Source of the DNA: Polytrichum commune
Lineage: Eukaryota > Streptophyta > Polytrichopsida > Polytrichales > Polytrichaceae
Reading direction: 5' to 3'
Length of the DNA stretch: 64,000 nucleotides
Assembly (NCBI GenBank): GCA_950295325.1
Contig: OX485803.1
Coordinates: forward strand, 23,500,001-23,564,000
Shown: in pieces, positions 23,807 to 34,955 of the stretch
How positions within the stretch are numbered: position 1 is the stretch's first letter
How the letters are laid out: each line of letters opens with the position of its first letter
The notes under the pieces: generated by a model
Told to the model about the DNA's origin: nothing
The model's input: the letters and a program-made list of their open reading frames with translations, nothing else
Databases searched by the model: none
Program-made: the position numbers and the translations under genes

Positions 23807-25361
23807 ACCTGCACATGAAATTGCAATCATAAATATGAGAATACCAACATTAAAATTTTGTTTCATTAAGGTAAAACCTTGTTTGTCATCCAAATATTGG
23901 ACCACCCCGAAGCAATTAACCCACTTCTAAACACCCAACCCACCCATAGTCATCATTACTTCACAAGGTCTTGTTGACAACGTTGCCCTTAAACCCTCCA
24001 ACCTCAACCTTCTGGGCAGTGGCTATGGCAGCTCCCCCACACTCTGGTTTTTTCTGCGAATCTGAAAACAATATATTGGATCGGGAACTGCACTGTATGA
24101 GCAAAAAGGGATTGACTCTGTTATTATTTGGAAACCCTGCTTCTACAGAACAATGTTGAATATCGGAGTAGGCAGGGCGGCAAATGGGCAGCACCCAGTG
24201 AGAGGGAGTTACCTGACTGCTAACAGGAGCTTCGGAATGAGCTAACAATACTGGGAGGTTCGACCACGAGCAGCAGGCTGCGAAATTGGTAGCGCCGAAT
24301 GCTAGGAAGGGGAAGAGGGGCGCCGAATGCTGGGAAGGGGAAGAGAGGCGCCGAATGCTGGGAAGGGTAGAGGGGCGCCGAAATTGCAGATTGCGGGGAC
24401 AGATTGAATTGCAGAGGCGCCGAAATTCCAGATGCTACCGAATTGCAGAGACTACCGAATTGCAGAGGCTATCGAATTACAGAAGCTACTGAAATTCCAG
24501 AGGCTACCGAATTTACAGAGGCTACCCAATTACAGGTGAGGGACCCTGCACCCACACATACGGCTAAACCCAAATTCACAGTCACAAGCGCCGAAGGCGG
24601 CAGTTTTCGGAGGAGGCGTCTGTGAACAGAGCTCGGGTCTGCGAGAAGTGCAGCCCGGCGAACACCCAACACTGATGCGCTCCTAACCTTCTCTTGGGCT
24701 CACAAATTTCACTTGAGCTCACCCAGGCTATTGGAACTCGCAAATTTCCGCCGAAACACTTAACACTCACCAACGATATAATCATAGGCCCAGAAATTTT
24801 TTGTGGATTGCGGCACCGGTTTACTTATGAAGGACCCTTAAACCCTGTGGTTTCAGCGATCACCCTGCCGTTGGCCGCAAGAGTTCACGCAGTCTGGAAT
24901 GGCAGTTAGAAAGCCGTTACAGATTCCCGAAAAATCCTACGTTTTATCTATGTGCCCGCTTCATATTTACAGTTTGCTTCGACGCCGGAAAGCTGGGATA
25001 AACCCGTTAGTGAAGGTCGTAGGTGAAGAAGGTCGTTAAAGTCTTAAGCTAATACCAGGCCGGGTATTAGGGCCCAGCCTGTACAGGCTTTCCAAGCCTA
25101 CCTTTATACAGTACCACCCAATGCCCGGCACTAAAGGCGGTTTTAGCCTTAAGACCAGGTGGGGAAGGGGTTTTAGGCAACTAAGTATAATTCCTTTCTA
25201 GGCCTACTTATTACTAAATAACTAGTTGCTTAGGCCTACTTACTACTTAATAACTAGTTGGTTAGGCCTACTTACTACTAATAAGTAGTTCGTTAGTCTT
25301 ACTTGCTTAGTGGCAAAGGGTGACTAAGGTTGAGTCAATTCTATTATGTACTCACACATGG
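23807..25361. other. Harbinger right subterminal region with short tandem repeats
   Basis: This is the presumed promoter side of the transposase. At 24288-24385 about three copies of a roughly 30-bp GCGCCGAATGCTGGGAAGGG unit occur. At 24400-24536 about six copies of a roughly 21-bp unit with GAATTGCAGAGGCTACC follow. At 25190-25305 three copies of a roughly 32-bp unit with TTAGGCCTACTTACTA occur. Open frames across these blocks reflect the repeats. I could not identify an upstream transposase exon. Confidence 0.6.
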
Positions 25362-25645
25362 GCCCGCCTAGCCCAACAAGAGCCTAAAGGTGGGCTCCCC
25401 GAAATAAGACATGAGGCCGACAGCATAAGTGAGCCCCACCAATGTCCGCCCCCCTAGAACCGGCCCGCGTATAGTAAAGATCTTCCCCCGCCATAAATGG
25501 TTCATATAGCGGCCCTCGTCCGGCCCGCCAAGAGATTAGTTTAATTTAAGATACTCCGACATCGCGCGTAAAATCCCAAATGACGTGACTGCAAATCACG
25601 AGCGTGGTGGCATTAACAAAAGGCGTGGTGGTTTTAACAATTCCC
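25362..25645 (-). repeat. Harbinger right terminal inverted repeat (284 bp)
   Basis: Inverse of 16443-16726 with two mismatches by eye. It ends GGTTTTAACAATTCCC and is followed by TATATATAT. Confidence 0.92.
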
Positions 25646-25654
25646 TATATATAT

Positions 25655-25799
25655 TGTTGATTTGACATCAAGAGTAGTTTTTAAAACACCGAATCAATGT
25701 ACTCAAGGTCATTTGACATGAATCGGCAACAAATTTATAAGGACTGAATTTTTATGTTGGATAGATGACATGTTCATTCGTACACGATAATTCTCTCTC
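25655..25799. mobile_element. MITE family 4, copy b, right half
   Basis: It resumes the family 4 sequence cut at 16440: TTGTTGATTTGACATCAAG corresponds to the middle of the intact copies. It ends with the right terminal repeat TTTTATGTTGGATAGATGAC, then TACACGATAATTCTCTC. Confidence 0.75.
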
Positions 25800-27074
25800 T
25801 TCCTTCAAAATCAAAAGATTTGGATCTTATCTTACTTGAGAATCGTGGGTTTTGTCTACCTATGTGGCCATAATCTAGAACATCAAAAAAATGAGCCACC
25901 TAATGAATACATTTGACGGAAATTCTCATCTATTAATAGGATTATAGGTCACCTAACAAAACCAAAATTATGTTCTTCGTGACTACGTTCTATGTGTATT
26001 AAGAAAAATCATGAATAAGATGAATGGGCTTTAAATGGGCACTTTCAACTATGCACAAACGTTTTGTAAGATATGAAACACACAAGTAGTGCAAGATATT
26101 TAGCAAACCCAAATCGTGCACGTAGTCATTATTCACATAAGTTTTGCAGCTCATATAAACCTTTTAGTCATTGTCAAAGTGAACGATTCCATTCTGATTA
26201 AGTTAACATACATGACCCCCCCCCCTCTCTCCCTCCAATTGTGTTGACTGTTGAACTAGAGCGGTCAACAAATCAGACCACGTAGTCCAGTCTCCTTAAA
26301 GCACGTGCCTTTCATGGTGTCCGTTCTTAGATCCACACCTCACCACACACCACTCAAACATATATGTACAATAAGATCAATGCCCAGGAAGTTTTTGGGA
26401 CATAGTCAGTCAAGATCCTAGTGATTCTAAATCCAACCGTTACATGTTGACATGTTCTGATTTGGCTTTAGTCATTTGAGGTATATTCTTCTATAGATTC
26501 CTCTAAAATGTTTGATAATTCTCCGGAAATCTCCAACTTCAACCGGTTATTTCTCAAACTCAACCGGTTCATCTGCAACTAACCGCCGGTTCTCCCCGAG
26601 CAGTGGTTAAGAACTTAAGATGAGTGACCGAAATAGGCCCGTTTATCCTTGCTATTATTGGAGCATAATCTTGACAACCCACATATTAAGATATTAGCTT
26701 TGAAAGAGCACAATTATTATCAATAAAGGCATGCAATCATGATGGTCACTTGTGCACAATAAATATGCCTTTCTACGTATATGTCCATGTATGGTTCGTA
26801 AGCCTCGCACATGTTTCATCACTTTCCTAGAATCCAGATATATAATACCATCCCCTTTGCCGGGCTTCATTGAACAACGTTGGATCTTTAACCCCCTAAA
26901 AGCCCACAAGGACTTATTCGATCCTATTGAGATATTTTGTTCTTTTTTTCTTTTTTCTTTTTTAATATTTTTAAACTTTTAAGTGGGGGGGGGGGGGCTG
27001 ATGGAGATGCGAATGAAGCTAACTACCTTCATTTGGGTTTTGTTTTGTATGGTAATAGATGACATACAAAATAG
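25800..27074. other. Intergenic DNA, no gene recognised
   Basis: It holds an inverted dispersed-repeat stretch near 26200-26360 (CCGTTCTTAGATCC), a C run of 10 at 26216-26225 and a G run of 13 at 26985-26997. Confidence 0.45.
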
Positions 27075-27412
27075 TTTTATTACTGTGGACCATAATAATT
27101 TTTGAAGAGTCCGCACTAATCCTCATAATGAGAATTAATGTAGGCCACATTGATTTTCAACCCAAGGTAAATTTCCACTAGAAAGTTAGTGTGGGCCACA
27201 TTGCTTTTCTTCTAAAATATTTAATATGGCTGATTATTTTATTTTGTGTTACTTTTGTCATATAACTATTATTCAATGTGTTGGTTAAAAGTCTTCGTAA
27301 AAACTTAGGGGAAGAGCCTGGGTCTTGGATCCACGTTGATTCTACCCTTATTAGAAAAATATTGTGGCCCATGCTAATTTTCCACCCACACTAACAAGAC
27401 TATCTAGTGTAG
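27075..27412. mobile_element. MITE family 3, copy a (left end eroded)
   Basis: It matches 28757-29116 in inverted orientation. The shared core includes CTTAGGGGAAGAGCCTGGGT and GGATCCACG here against the inverse in the other copy, and it ends ACTATCTAGTGTAG. The left terminal repeat is not clear. Non-coding. Confidence 0.65.
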
Positions 27413-28756
27413 TTGTATTATAATTACAATAGCATTTTGCAAAAGGAGCTATCGTGATTTTATATCACACATGTGCTAAAAATATATGTACATCCAATTG
27501 TTCATTCACCTATTGAATGCAACGTGAGCACAAATACTTGAAGAAGGAAATTTTCCACGTGTCATTTTCACTTCCCAAAGAATAACGGGTAAAGGTAAGT
27601 TCTAATGTAAAAAAAAATCACGGTTTAATATATATGGATTGGACCTTATAGCAATCTCAATATTGATTCGAAGGGTATCATCCGTCTAACAATCAATAAG
27701 AAATGCATATCACCTAATATTTGTAGCAACTTGACACCTAGAAATATGATTGGCAACCCCATGCCCAAACACAAAAACGGACTTGAATCAAATTTTCAAT
27801 GTTATCAATTTTCATACTAACTACCATTTATATGGCACCATCATCACATCATCCGTAAAAAAATTAAAAAATAATAATCTTTATTCTCTTGAAACAACAT
27901 CATGTGCTTCGACTAGAAGAATATGCACTCTAAGTGGAACTAAACTAGTTGAGTCTAAAACAAGTTCTAAACATAAAGAAAAACATGTAGTTCTAGTGGA
28001 ACTGTTACAAAATCATGTCCTTGAAGATGGAAATCAAAACATATAGTCATACTAAAACATAGACGTTGACCATATATTCCTATGCCATAGATGTATAATA
28101 TATTGACTACATAGTCCTCCACGTGCATAAATTCATTCTCATGACCACCATGACATCACATGTGGAATTGTCTGAAGTAGACCCTAATGAAATGTGTCTC
28201 TGATCATGTAATGAGAATTCATAGAGGGATCTTCTTCAAACTTATCTCATGCATTCAAAGCTTTATATTGTCCCCCCCCCCCTCTTCTCAACATATTGCT
28301 CAAAAGACGAGCATGGTTATAAAGGAGGATCCTTTGGGTAGTATTCTTTGAAAATACTTCTTCGATCAAATATAGAAAGTGTTTGATCTCCGCTACAATA
28401 TTGTCATTCTTATCCAAATTAGTAAGTATAACCCTAGTCTTTCTATGCCAAGTGTTCTTCGTTCGGTGGAACATACAAATTTATGATAAACATTTGGATT
28501 CCAAAGCTTACATAATACATTCAGATTCACACGCTTGTTATGTGGGACTGACATTATTCCACGTAGTATTCCCACATATTTCCCACATTCAGACTGAATA
28601 ACACGGGACAACATTTGTTTTTGTTTTATATGTAGTATATACATTAACCACTTACAAGATGGTGCCGGAACACGTGCTAATATTTATAACATGGAGCACA
28701 TTCAACAATTAGAATTCTATGTAAATTAAATGACTTAAAATGAGGAGATCCAACAT
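27413..28756. other. Intergenic DNA, no gene recognised
   Basis: A C run of 11 occurs at 28272-28282. The 98-codon frame at 27750-28046 shows no domain and is probably chance. Confidence 0.4.
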
Positions 28757-29116
28757 CTACACTAGATAGTCCTATTAGTGTGGGTGGGGAATCAACATAG
28801 AAATAATTAGCGTGGACCACACTAATTTTCTACTCAAGGTGGAATCACCGTGGGTCCAAGACCCTGAGTCTTCCCCTAAGTCTTCACGAAGGCTTATGAC
28901 CAACACCTTACATAAAATAAGATGGTAACACAAGAAACAAATAATTGCCCACGTTAAATTTTTGAGATAAATAATTATTATAGCCCACAATAATTTTCTT
29001 CTAGAAATTTAGCGTGGGTTGAAAATTAATGTGGCCGACATTAATTCTCAATATGAGAACTAGCATGGGCTCTAGAAAATTAGCGTGGCTTACACTAATA
29101 GGACTATTTAGTGTAG
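28757..29116. mobile_element. MITE family 3, copy b
   Basis: About 360 bp with inverted ends: CTACACTAGATAGTCCTATT at the left and the inverse AATAGGACTATTTAGTGTAG at the right. The AGCGTGG/CCACGCT motifs recur within. Copy a lies inverted at 27075-27412, and fragments resembling it occur near 33790-33900, 34870-34950 and 41695-41830. Non-coding. Confidence 0.75.
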
Positions 29117-30444
29117 TTATACACGAGCCGGCTTAGTTTGGGAATCTACTTGTTTAGAATCAAGGCTTTAGACAAATTGCTACTTATTTCAAAGGAATAA
29201 ACGAATATACCTCAAAAGTTATAAAGAAAACCCAAAAGAAATCACTGCAACATGTAAGTTAACCAGTTGTTTTTGGAAAGTTTTTGAAGCTCGACTGCTT
29301 TTGTCCAATTTCTTGGGAAATTGAGAGTTTGAGAGGCAAATGAATTGTGGCAGTGGCACTAGGGCATTGCGTGTATTTTCGACAAAGTACAAATTTTTGG
29401 CACTTGGCACTCAAAACTTAGCATAAAAAAAAATGCACATCAATCGACTCACGCACAATCTAGAATTTGACACGTAGTGTGTGACTTGTGAAGGAGAAGA
29501 AAAACCACATGTCAATTGACGATTCAGAAATTGTAACAACATGTACTTAGAAATTAGAGAAATTGAGGTGACATTTTAGAACAAAACGTAGGTGGCAATT
29601 CAAGTGACATTCATTCTTTGTTTTGTTTTTGAAAACGCCACATGACACTTTGGGTCGTTAACTTAAGTCGAATGTTAAGGTGAAGTTTTGTCAAACAAAC
29701 ACATGGCCTTCATGTATTTAAGCAAGGATTCTTGCCGTTTTTGAAGATTCAATGCTCGCATCCAACTGGTTCAAGGGCGGCACGGTCTATAATTATTGTC
29801 CACTTGGGCAGGAAAGTCAGAAAAAGTTTTCGGTTATTTGTGGATTGTGGCGAGGGGGTCATAATGCCCCCCCCCCCTTCTGGTATAAAGGTCATATGAC
29901 CGGGTCCGGATTACTTTTCTAATCACATTTTTATCACCCAAATCATTGCCTCCTAATATCTATAGGAAATTTTGGCTTGAGTCTAGGAAGCCTCCGACGT
30001 CTCACATTCGCGTTTGCAAAAATAGCAATGGCAATGGTATTCGTATCACTTGGGTGGGTCCGATGGGTAATCTATGTTATCGTAACAATGTACGGGTCAC
30101 TCTTCTTAACCGTCTCCTTAATTTAACACCTATAATTTGAGTGACATATATAGCACAACTTGTTTGCGTGGTGAATGGATAACGTAGAATGCATAATACT
30201 AGAGAATTAGTATAGCATGTGACATTATGGAATAACACAAAGTCAACAACGCACTAATGACAATAACGACATCGTGATGCATCGCGAGCGTGTGTATTGG
30301 ATTTCTTCGGTGGATTATTTCAATGTTAAAACCTGTGACATATGAGAGGGAAACTTGACAACAAGGAGGGAGACTCAAACCGAGCACACCCGTTCCCTAG
30401 GGTTTGGGGATATAAGAGAGGGAGTGTCATTACGGAGGTTTTGC
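29117..30444. other. Intergenic DNA, no gene recognised
   Basis: A C run of 11 lies at 29867-29877. Short open frames only. Confidence 0.45.
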
Positions 30445-31480
30445 CACCTTCCCACCCGACTTTACCAAATAACCAAAGTCTTTCCTCAAAATTGGGTAAA
30501 GCTCTCTTGGTTACAATGGAGGCATCCAACTATCCCATGTGCACCTTCAAGAACTTGCTCTGAAGATTTTCAAGTAGGTTTAATTACATAGTTTTCACAC
30601 ATGTTCATTGTTTTATCTACCTAACAATGAAATAGTTTTTGTCCCATCCCCAAACATCTTATTCATCTATCTTACCATTGGGTTTTGTTAATGAAACTCC
30701 TCGTGCCCTTGCAGCTAAGACTAAAAGCAACCAATCACAAGGGCAGGAGACGACACTTTTAAAGGTCCTACATTCTTGCCTCATGTCTAGGTAGTGATGG
30801 GAGGGAGGTCCGGTGCTTGAGGCTTAAAACCTCCACTTTTAAACCATGCCACATCATTTGCCAACCAGGCTCGGGACTAGATAGTCTCGATGGTGTGAAG
30901 GCCGTGGTATTAGAACCCACTAACTTTGAGGCTTATGCCCCCTCCCCACTTGACTTTAGTTAAGCCTATAAGTTGGTTCTAAAAACATGGCCTTTACACC
31001 ATTGACATTATCCAGTGCCGAGCCTAGTTGGCAAATGATGTGGCATGGTTTTAAAGTAGAGTTTTTAAGCCTCAAGCACCGGACCTCCCTCCCACCAGTA
31101 CCTAGACATGAGGCAAGAATGTAGGACATTTAAAAGTGTCGTCTCCTGCCCTTGTGATTGGTTGCTTTTAGTCTTAGCTATGAGGGCATGAGGAGCTCCA
31201 TTAACAACAACATATGGTAAATAGACGAGTAGTGCAACATTTGGGGATGGGACAAAAACTGTCCAACATTTCATTGCTTGATAAATAAAACAATGAACAT
31301 GTGTGAAAGCTACGTAACTAAAACCCACTTGAAAATCTCCAGAGCAAGTTTTTGTAAGTGCATTGGGAGAACTGGATGCCTCCGCTATCACCGAGGGAGG
31401 TTTACCCGGGTTTAAAAAAAACTTTGGTTATTTGGTAAAGTCGGGTGGGGAGGGGGCATTAGCTAAAGTCGAGGGGGAAG
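30445..31480. repeat. ~1 kb palindrome (foldback element, family 6)
   Basis: The left arm (about 30445-30935) and right arm (about 30975-31480) are inverse copies. The arms share CAAGGGCAGGAGACGACACT and its inverse, ACATGTTCATTGTTTTATCT and its inverse, and CCGGTGCTTGAGGCTTAAAA against its near-inverse. The centre is GGCTTATGCCCCCTCCCCAC running into TTGACTTTAGTTAAGCC. The single-arm relative at 59702-60153 has clear terminal repeats of the same type, so this looks like two head-to-head copies or a long foldback. Non-coding; open frames occur on both strands as mirror images. Confidence 0.85.
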
Positions 31481-32201
31481 GGGGCAATTAGGGTGTCCTC
31501 ACGGCACCTACCGTCGGGTCGTTGAATGGCGTCGAAGTGAAGGTGCCTTTTTACTGTGCTTTTCCCACGTTACTTTCCTTGCTTACCGAACACCATAGAA
31601 TACATGCAAAGCAATCACTTATTCTTCCTCCTACACTCCCTCCCCCTCCCTTTCCACCCTCAATAAGAGACACACGATTTCTTCTTTATATTTTTTTAAA
31701 AAGAGAGGATATTGGAAAGTCCCAATGATTCCATCCAACACCATTTACCTACTGTGGCCTAAACATGCACGTGTCGTTTCATGCGTAGCACTGTAACCTC
31801 CTCATAACTATACTATATACTATATACTACTATATTATATGGTTCTTCCAATTATTGACTGAGATGTTGGAGGCCTTTTACAAGGCAAAGGAAGGAACAT
31901 TCGCACAAAATGCATAATAATGGGAAAAGAGTCCCCTCGTTCATTACGACGACGGTGGGAGGGGAGGAGAAGAGGAGAGGAGCCCGGCCTCTTTTACTTG
32001 GGAGTCCACCTATTGTTGTTCTATGTATTGGATTGGGTTATGATCTTGCACAACATGAGACCATAGCGCTTGTTTCCCAAGAGTCATGCTCCGTGAATCC
32101 ACCCCAGATTTACATTTAAGTTTGCAGTTATGATCAAGGGTGAAACATCTCTCTTACTTATTAAAAGGTTTTTTCTCTCTCTCTCTCCGTAGGTTGAATA
32201 T
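31481..32201. other. Intergenic DNA, no gene recognised
   Basis: Pyrimidine-rich stretches near 31620-31660 and a (CT)n run near 32170-32190. No domain seen. Confidence 0.45.
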
Positions 32202-32587
32202 TTGCTGAATATTCAAAGATCTTATCAAAGGTTTCTTGGACGAGTAAGGGTTAAATATTGGCATTCATCTTGCAAGTTCATGGAATTCACCAACTGCCAT
32301 GACATATTTTCCAACAACCCCCACATTGGAAAGGCCACTAAATACAACCCACTCATACAAGCACTTGGAACAATGGGATGGCAAGTCAACCCTCATCACT
32401 ATCACAGCTGGCGTTAGAGGAGCCATCCACGAACAATCTATTCAAGAATTAGAACGACTCAAAATAATACCCAAAAACGAAGTCAGAACATTCGTGAAAT
32501 AAAATGCACCAAATCGTGATTAAATACCTCACATACCTAATATTAAATAAAAGGAAACTAGATAACAAACAACCCCCACCCCCCTAG
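32202..32587 (+). pseudogene. Frameshifted coding remnant, possibly of a retroelement reverse transcriptase
   Basis: Three successive reading frames carry segments that look like one degraded protein. The first is 32202-32417 (with NNPHIGKATKYNPLIQALG). The second begins within it and runs to 32502 (LITITAGVRGAIHEQSIQEL). The third is 32504-32587 (IKYLTYLILNKRKLDN). I associate this order of motifs with the C-terminal part of reverse-transcriptase proteins of plant retroelements, from memory only, with no search. At least two frameshifts are needed, so nothing functional is made. No long repeats or poly-A tail were found to fix the element type. Confidence 0.35.
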
Positions 32588-33787
32588 ACGAAAGACCCCT
32601 CACATATTAAACTAAAGGAGCCCACCCTCCAAGAAGATGAAAGTACTCTTACCATGAGGCTTGGTTAAACAAGACCACGACATAGAAGAACGGGCTCCCA
32701 TTCACGTCGGTGGATAAATGAAACCCCGACGTTACTTTTATTTTAGTTGTTTATGCAAGTTTGAGACCCGATTGTTTGGGAATTAAAATGATAAGGTACT
32801 CATCCATTGAGTATACAACTATCATGAGGAGACAACAAGACGAGTCCTTTTGTGTGCCAAAAAATGCACACCATACGCATTAGAAAAGCCACATTGTAAC
32901 CCTTCAAAGCCTCAATAATACAAAAGTGGGATTTGAGAAGGAGAAAAAATGGTCTCTTTGGTGGTGGGAGTCTAGGTAAACTCATCCATGGGGGACGAAG
33001 GGGCTCTATATTTTGAGGACCAATTCATTCTCATTTGAACCCTACTTTATGAATTGGGTATCACGATGTCAATTCTTAAGTCAAATTATCTAAAATTATA
33101 TTACTATAAAAAAAATTCATTATGTTTTTCACTTTCCCAATGGACAAGATCACATAGACACCACGAAGCTCTAGCCACGTGGATAACGAGTGTACCCCTT
33201 CCACATATTGGCATCGACACTTGCCACTTAACTTGCAATATCTATACTAAGAGTCTTTGGTACTACACCAACTTAGTCCCTAATATAGTTCCCCATTTAC
33301 ATGCAATCCTAATCTCAATCAATAACCTTGTCATGGGACTTGAGTACTCTAAGACCACCCATCTGCATAAAATGTGGCACCACATGTGTAAGGTGCTTCA
33401 TGGTTCATCATTTTGATGCCAAAATAAAGCTCCCACATGGGATGTGTGTGGGTCATAACCAATATATAAGCGCCCATGTGGCAAAATTGCAACAACTATA
33501 TATATTAAGAACCAAAGCATGAAACACTCTATAGTAACCAACACATGGTATCACTACTTTAAGAGGCAATTGTCTGAGTTTTTTTTATGATACAACATGA
33601 TGATACTTCAGTTAATATCATGAAGATCACACTTCTTCCAATATTTTCATCATTTGTACATTACATTATACTCCTATGTGACATAAATATTATATGACAT
33701 CAATAAATTAGTTGATGCATATTTATGATATACACCATTAGGTGTAATTTCAACTTTAAAATTCAACATTTGGAAGTTTGTGGCGGT
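32588..33787. other. Intergenic DNA, no gene recognised
   Basis: A 120-codon + frame at 33054-33416 has no recognisable motif and ordinary composition. Nothing else is supported. Confidence 0.4.
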
Positions 33788-34078
33788 ACATTTAGTTGTC
33801 CTATTATTGTGGGTGGCAAGTAAGTGTGAGATTTATTAATGTGGATCCAAGACACCGAGGCTTCCCCTAAGTCTTCTTGAAGACTTCCAACCAAGACTTG
33901 AAGTATTAGTTGCATGAGGGGGTCACCTAGTGTAAAATGTTACATGATAGTGATCATTCTCAACATGCAAATAGCATAAGGCCTCCCTAAGGTCTACACA
34001 ACAATTTGGCCCTAGTTGACATTCTTCGAAAATTTATCTCCACAAACTTTTGATTTTTCTCTTGGGATAGTTATTCAT

Positions 34079-34122
<44 letters not shown>

Positions 34123-34664
34123 GGTGTAGTGCCACCAACACTAGATGTTATTCCGATATTTTTTTGGTCATTTTTTGTAATTTTTTTGGGGATTATAGAT
34201 CTACAGTGTTGCATTTACGGTCACTTACTAAGTGATTTTTCATCCAAATTTCAATTATCCATGACAATATTTTATTACGTAAATGTTAGGGTGCACAATA
34301 TCGGAAGTCTCTTTAAGGAAGAAGATGGAAGTGAAAAAACTGATCCACAAGTAGGGTTTTGGACAATTGATGACTTAAAGTTACCATCCATCATCCATGA
34401 CACTTATTCATAAGAATTGTCACTAGAAAAGTTACCACAATGCCATAAAATACCATACTACACTAAATATCGTATTTAGTGTAGTAGGCTAAGTTTCTCT
34501 AACCTAAGTATTAGGTATAAAGGTCATTATTTATTAATTGTAACTTTGATATAGTGTTTTACCTTCCACATCAAACTTTGAGGGAAAACAATCCATGTGG
34601 CCCATACTAAATTTGAAACTAGAGATTTCAAGGTGAAGTGTCCCTAATTCACACCAACAATCGA

Positions 34665-34697
<33 letters not shown>

Positions 34698-34955
34698 GTT
34701 ACTATTTAGAGTTGCACAATGCTCTAACTATTTAATGTGAATGTAATATTTCACTAAGAGAAGTCACTTATGTTCTATAATGTCGAAACAACCCATCAAA
34801 CTTTCATTAGTAAAAGTTGAACTCCTGAGTAATACATCATCGCACTGTGTAACTCCGAACAATAACAAACACTAATTGGGATAATCAATGTAGAGATTTG
34901 ATGTGAACTGAAAGTCAATGTGGACCACACTAATAGGTTAATCTAATGTAGTGAT
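33788..34955. mobile_element. Composite of family 3 fragments with a nested family 2 MITE
   Basis: A family 3-like left end (TTAGTTGTCCTATTATTGTG, then GGCTTCCCCTAAGTCTTCTT) lies at about 33788-33900. A family 3-like right end (GGACCACACTAATAGG, then TAATGTAGT) lies near 34920-34955. Between them is a family 2 MITE at 34124-34485 plus a (CA)n run (34080-34119) and a (CT)n run (about 34668-34695). One family 3 copy interrupted by later insertions would explain the order. The two ends could also be unrelated fragments. Confidence 0.4.
34124..34485. mobile_element. MITE family 2, copy b
   Basis: About 362 bp, inverse in orientation to 6601-6998. The right end is a short palindrome around CACTAAATATCGTATTTAGTG. 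A (CA)n microsatellite of about 40 bp abuts its left end. Non-coding. Confidence 0.65.

Larger units (their letters stand above)
16443..25645. mobile_element. PIF/Harbinger-type DNA transposon, 9.2 kb
   Basis: Near-identical 284-bp terminal inverted repeats (16443-16726 and 25362-25645, two mismatches by eye) start with GGGAATTGTTAAAACCACCA. They enclose a trihelix/Myb-like gene on + and a HARBI1-type transposase on -. That gene pair is the hallmark of PIF/Harbinger elements. The element interrupts a family 4 MITE inside a TA microsatellite, so the target duplication cannot be read exactly: 2, 4, 6 or 8 bp of (TA)n fit, and the usual 3-bp duplication does not fit flush with GGG...CCC ends. 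The interior is more GC-rich than the surrounding DNA near both termini. The matching TIRs imply a recent insertion, while the transposase has one nonsense codon, so this copy is probably not self-mobilising. Confidence 0.9.

Noticed and set aside
16443-25645. Mutator-type element, because of the long TIRs
   Set aside because: The gene content is a HARBI1-type transposase plus trihelix protein, and a 9-bp duplication does not fit: the even (TA)n flanks match only up to 8 bp.
34080-34119. (CA)n and other microsatellites as CRISPR-like arrays
   Set aside because: Simple dinucleotide repeats without spacers, in a plant nuclear context.
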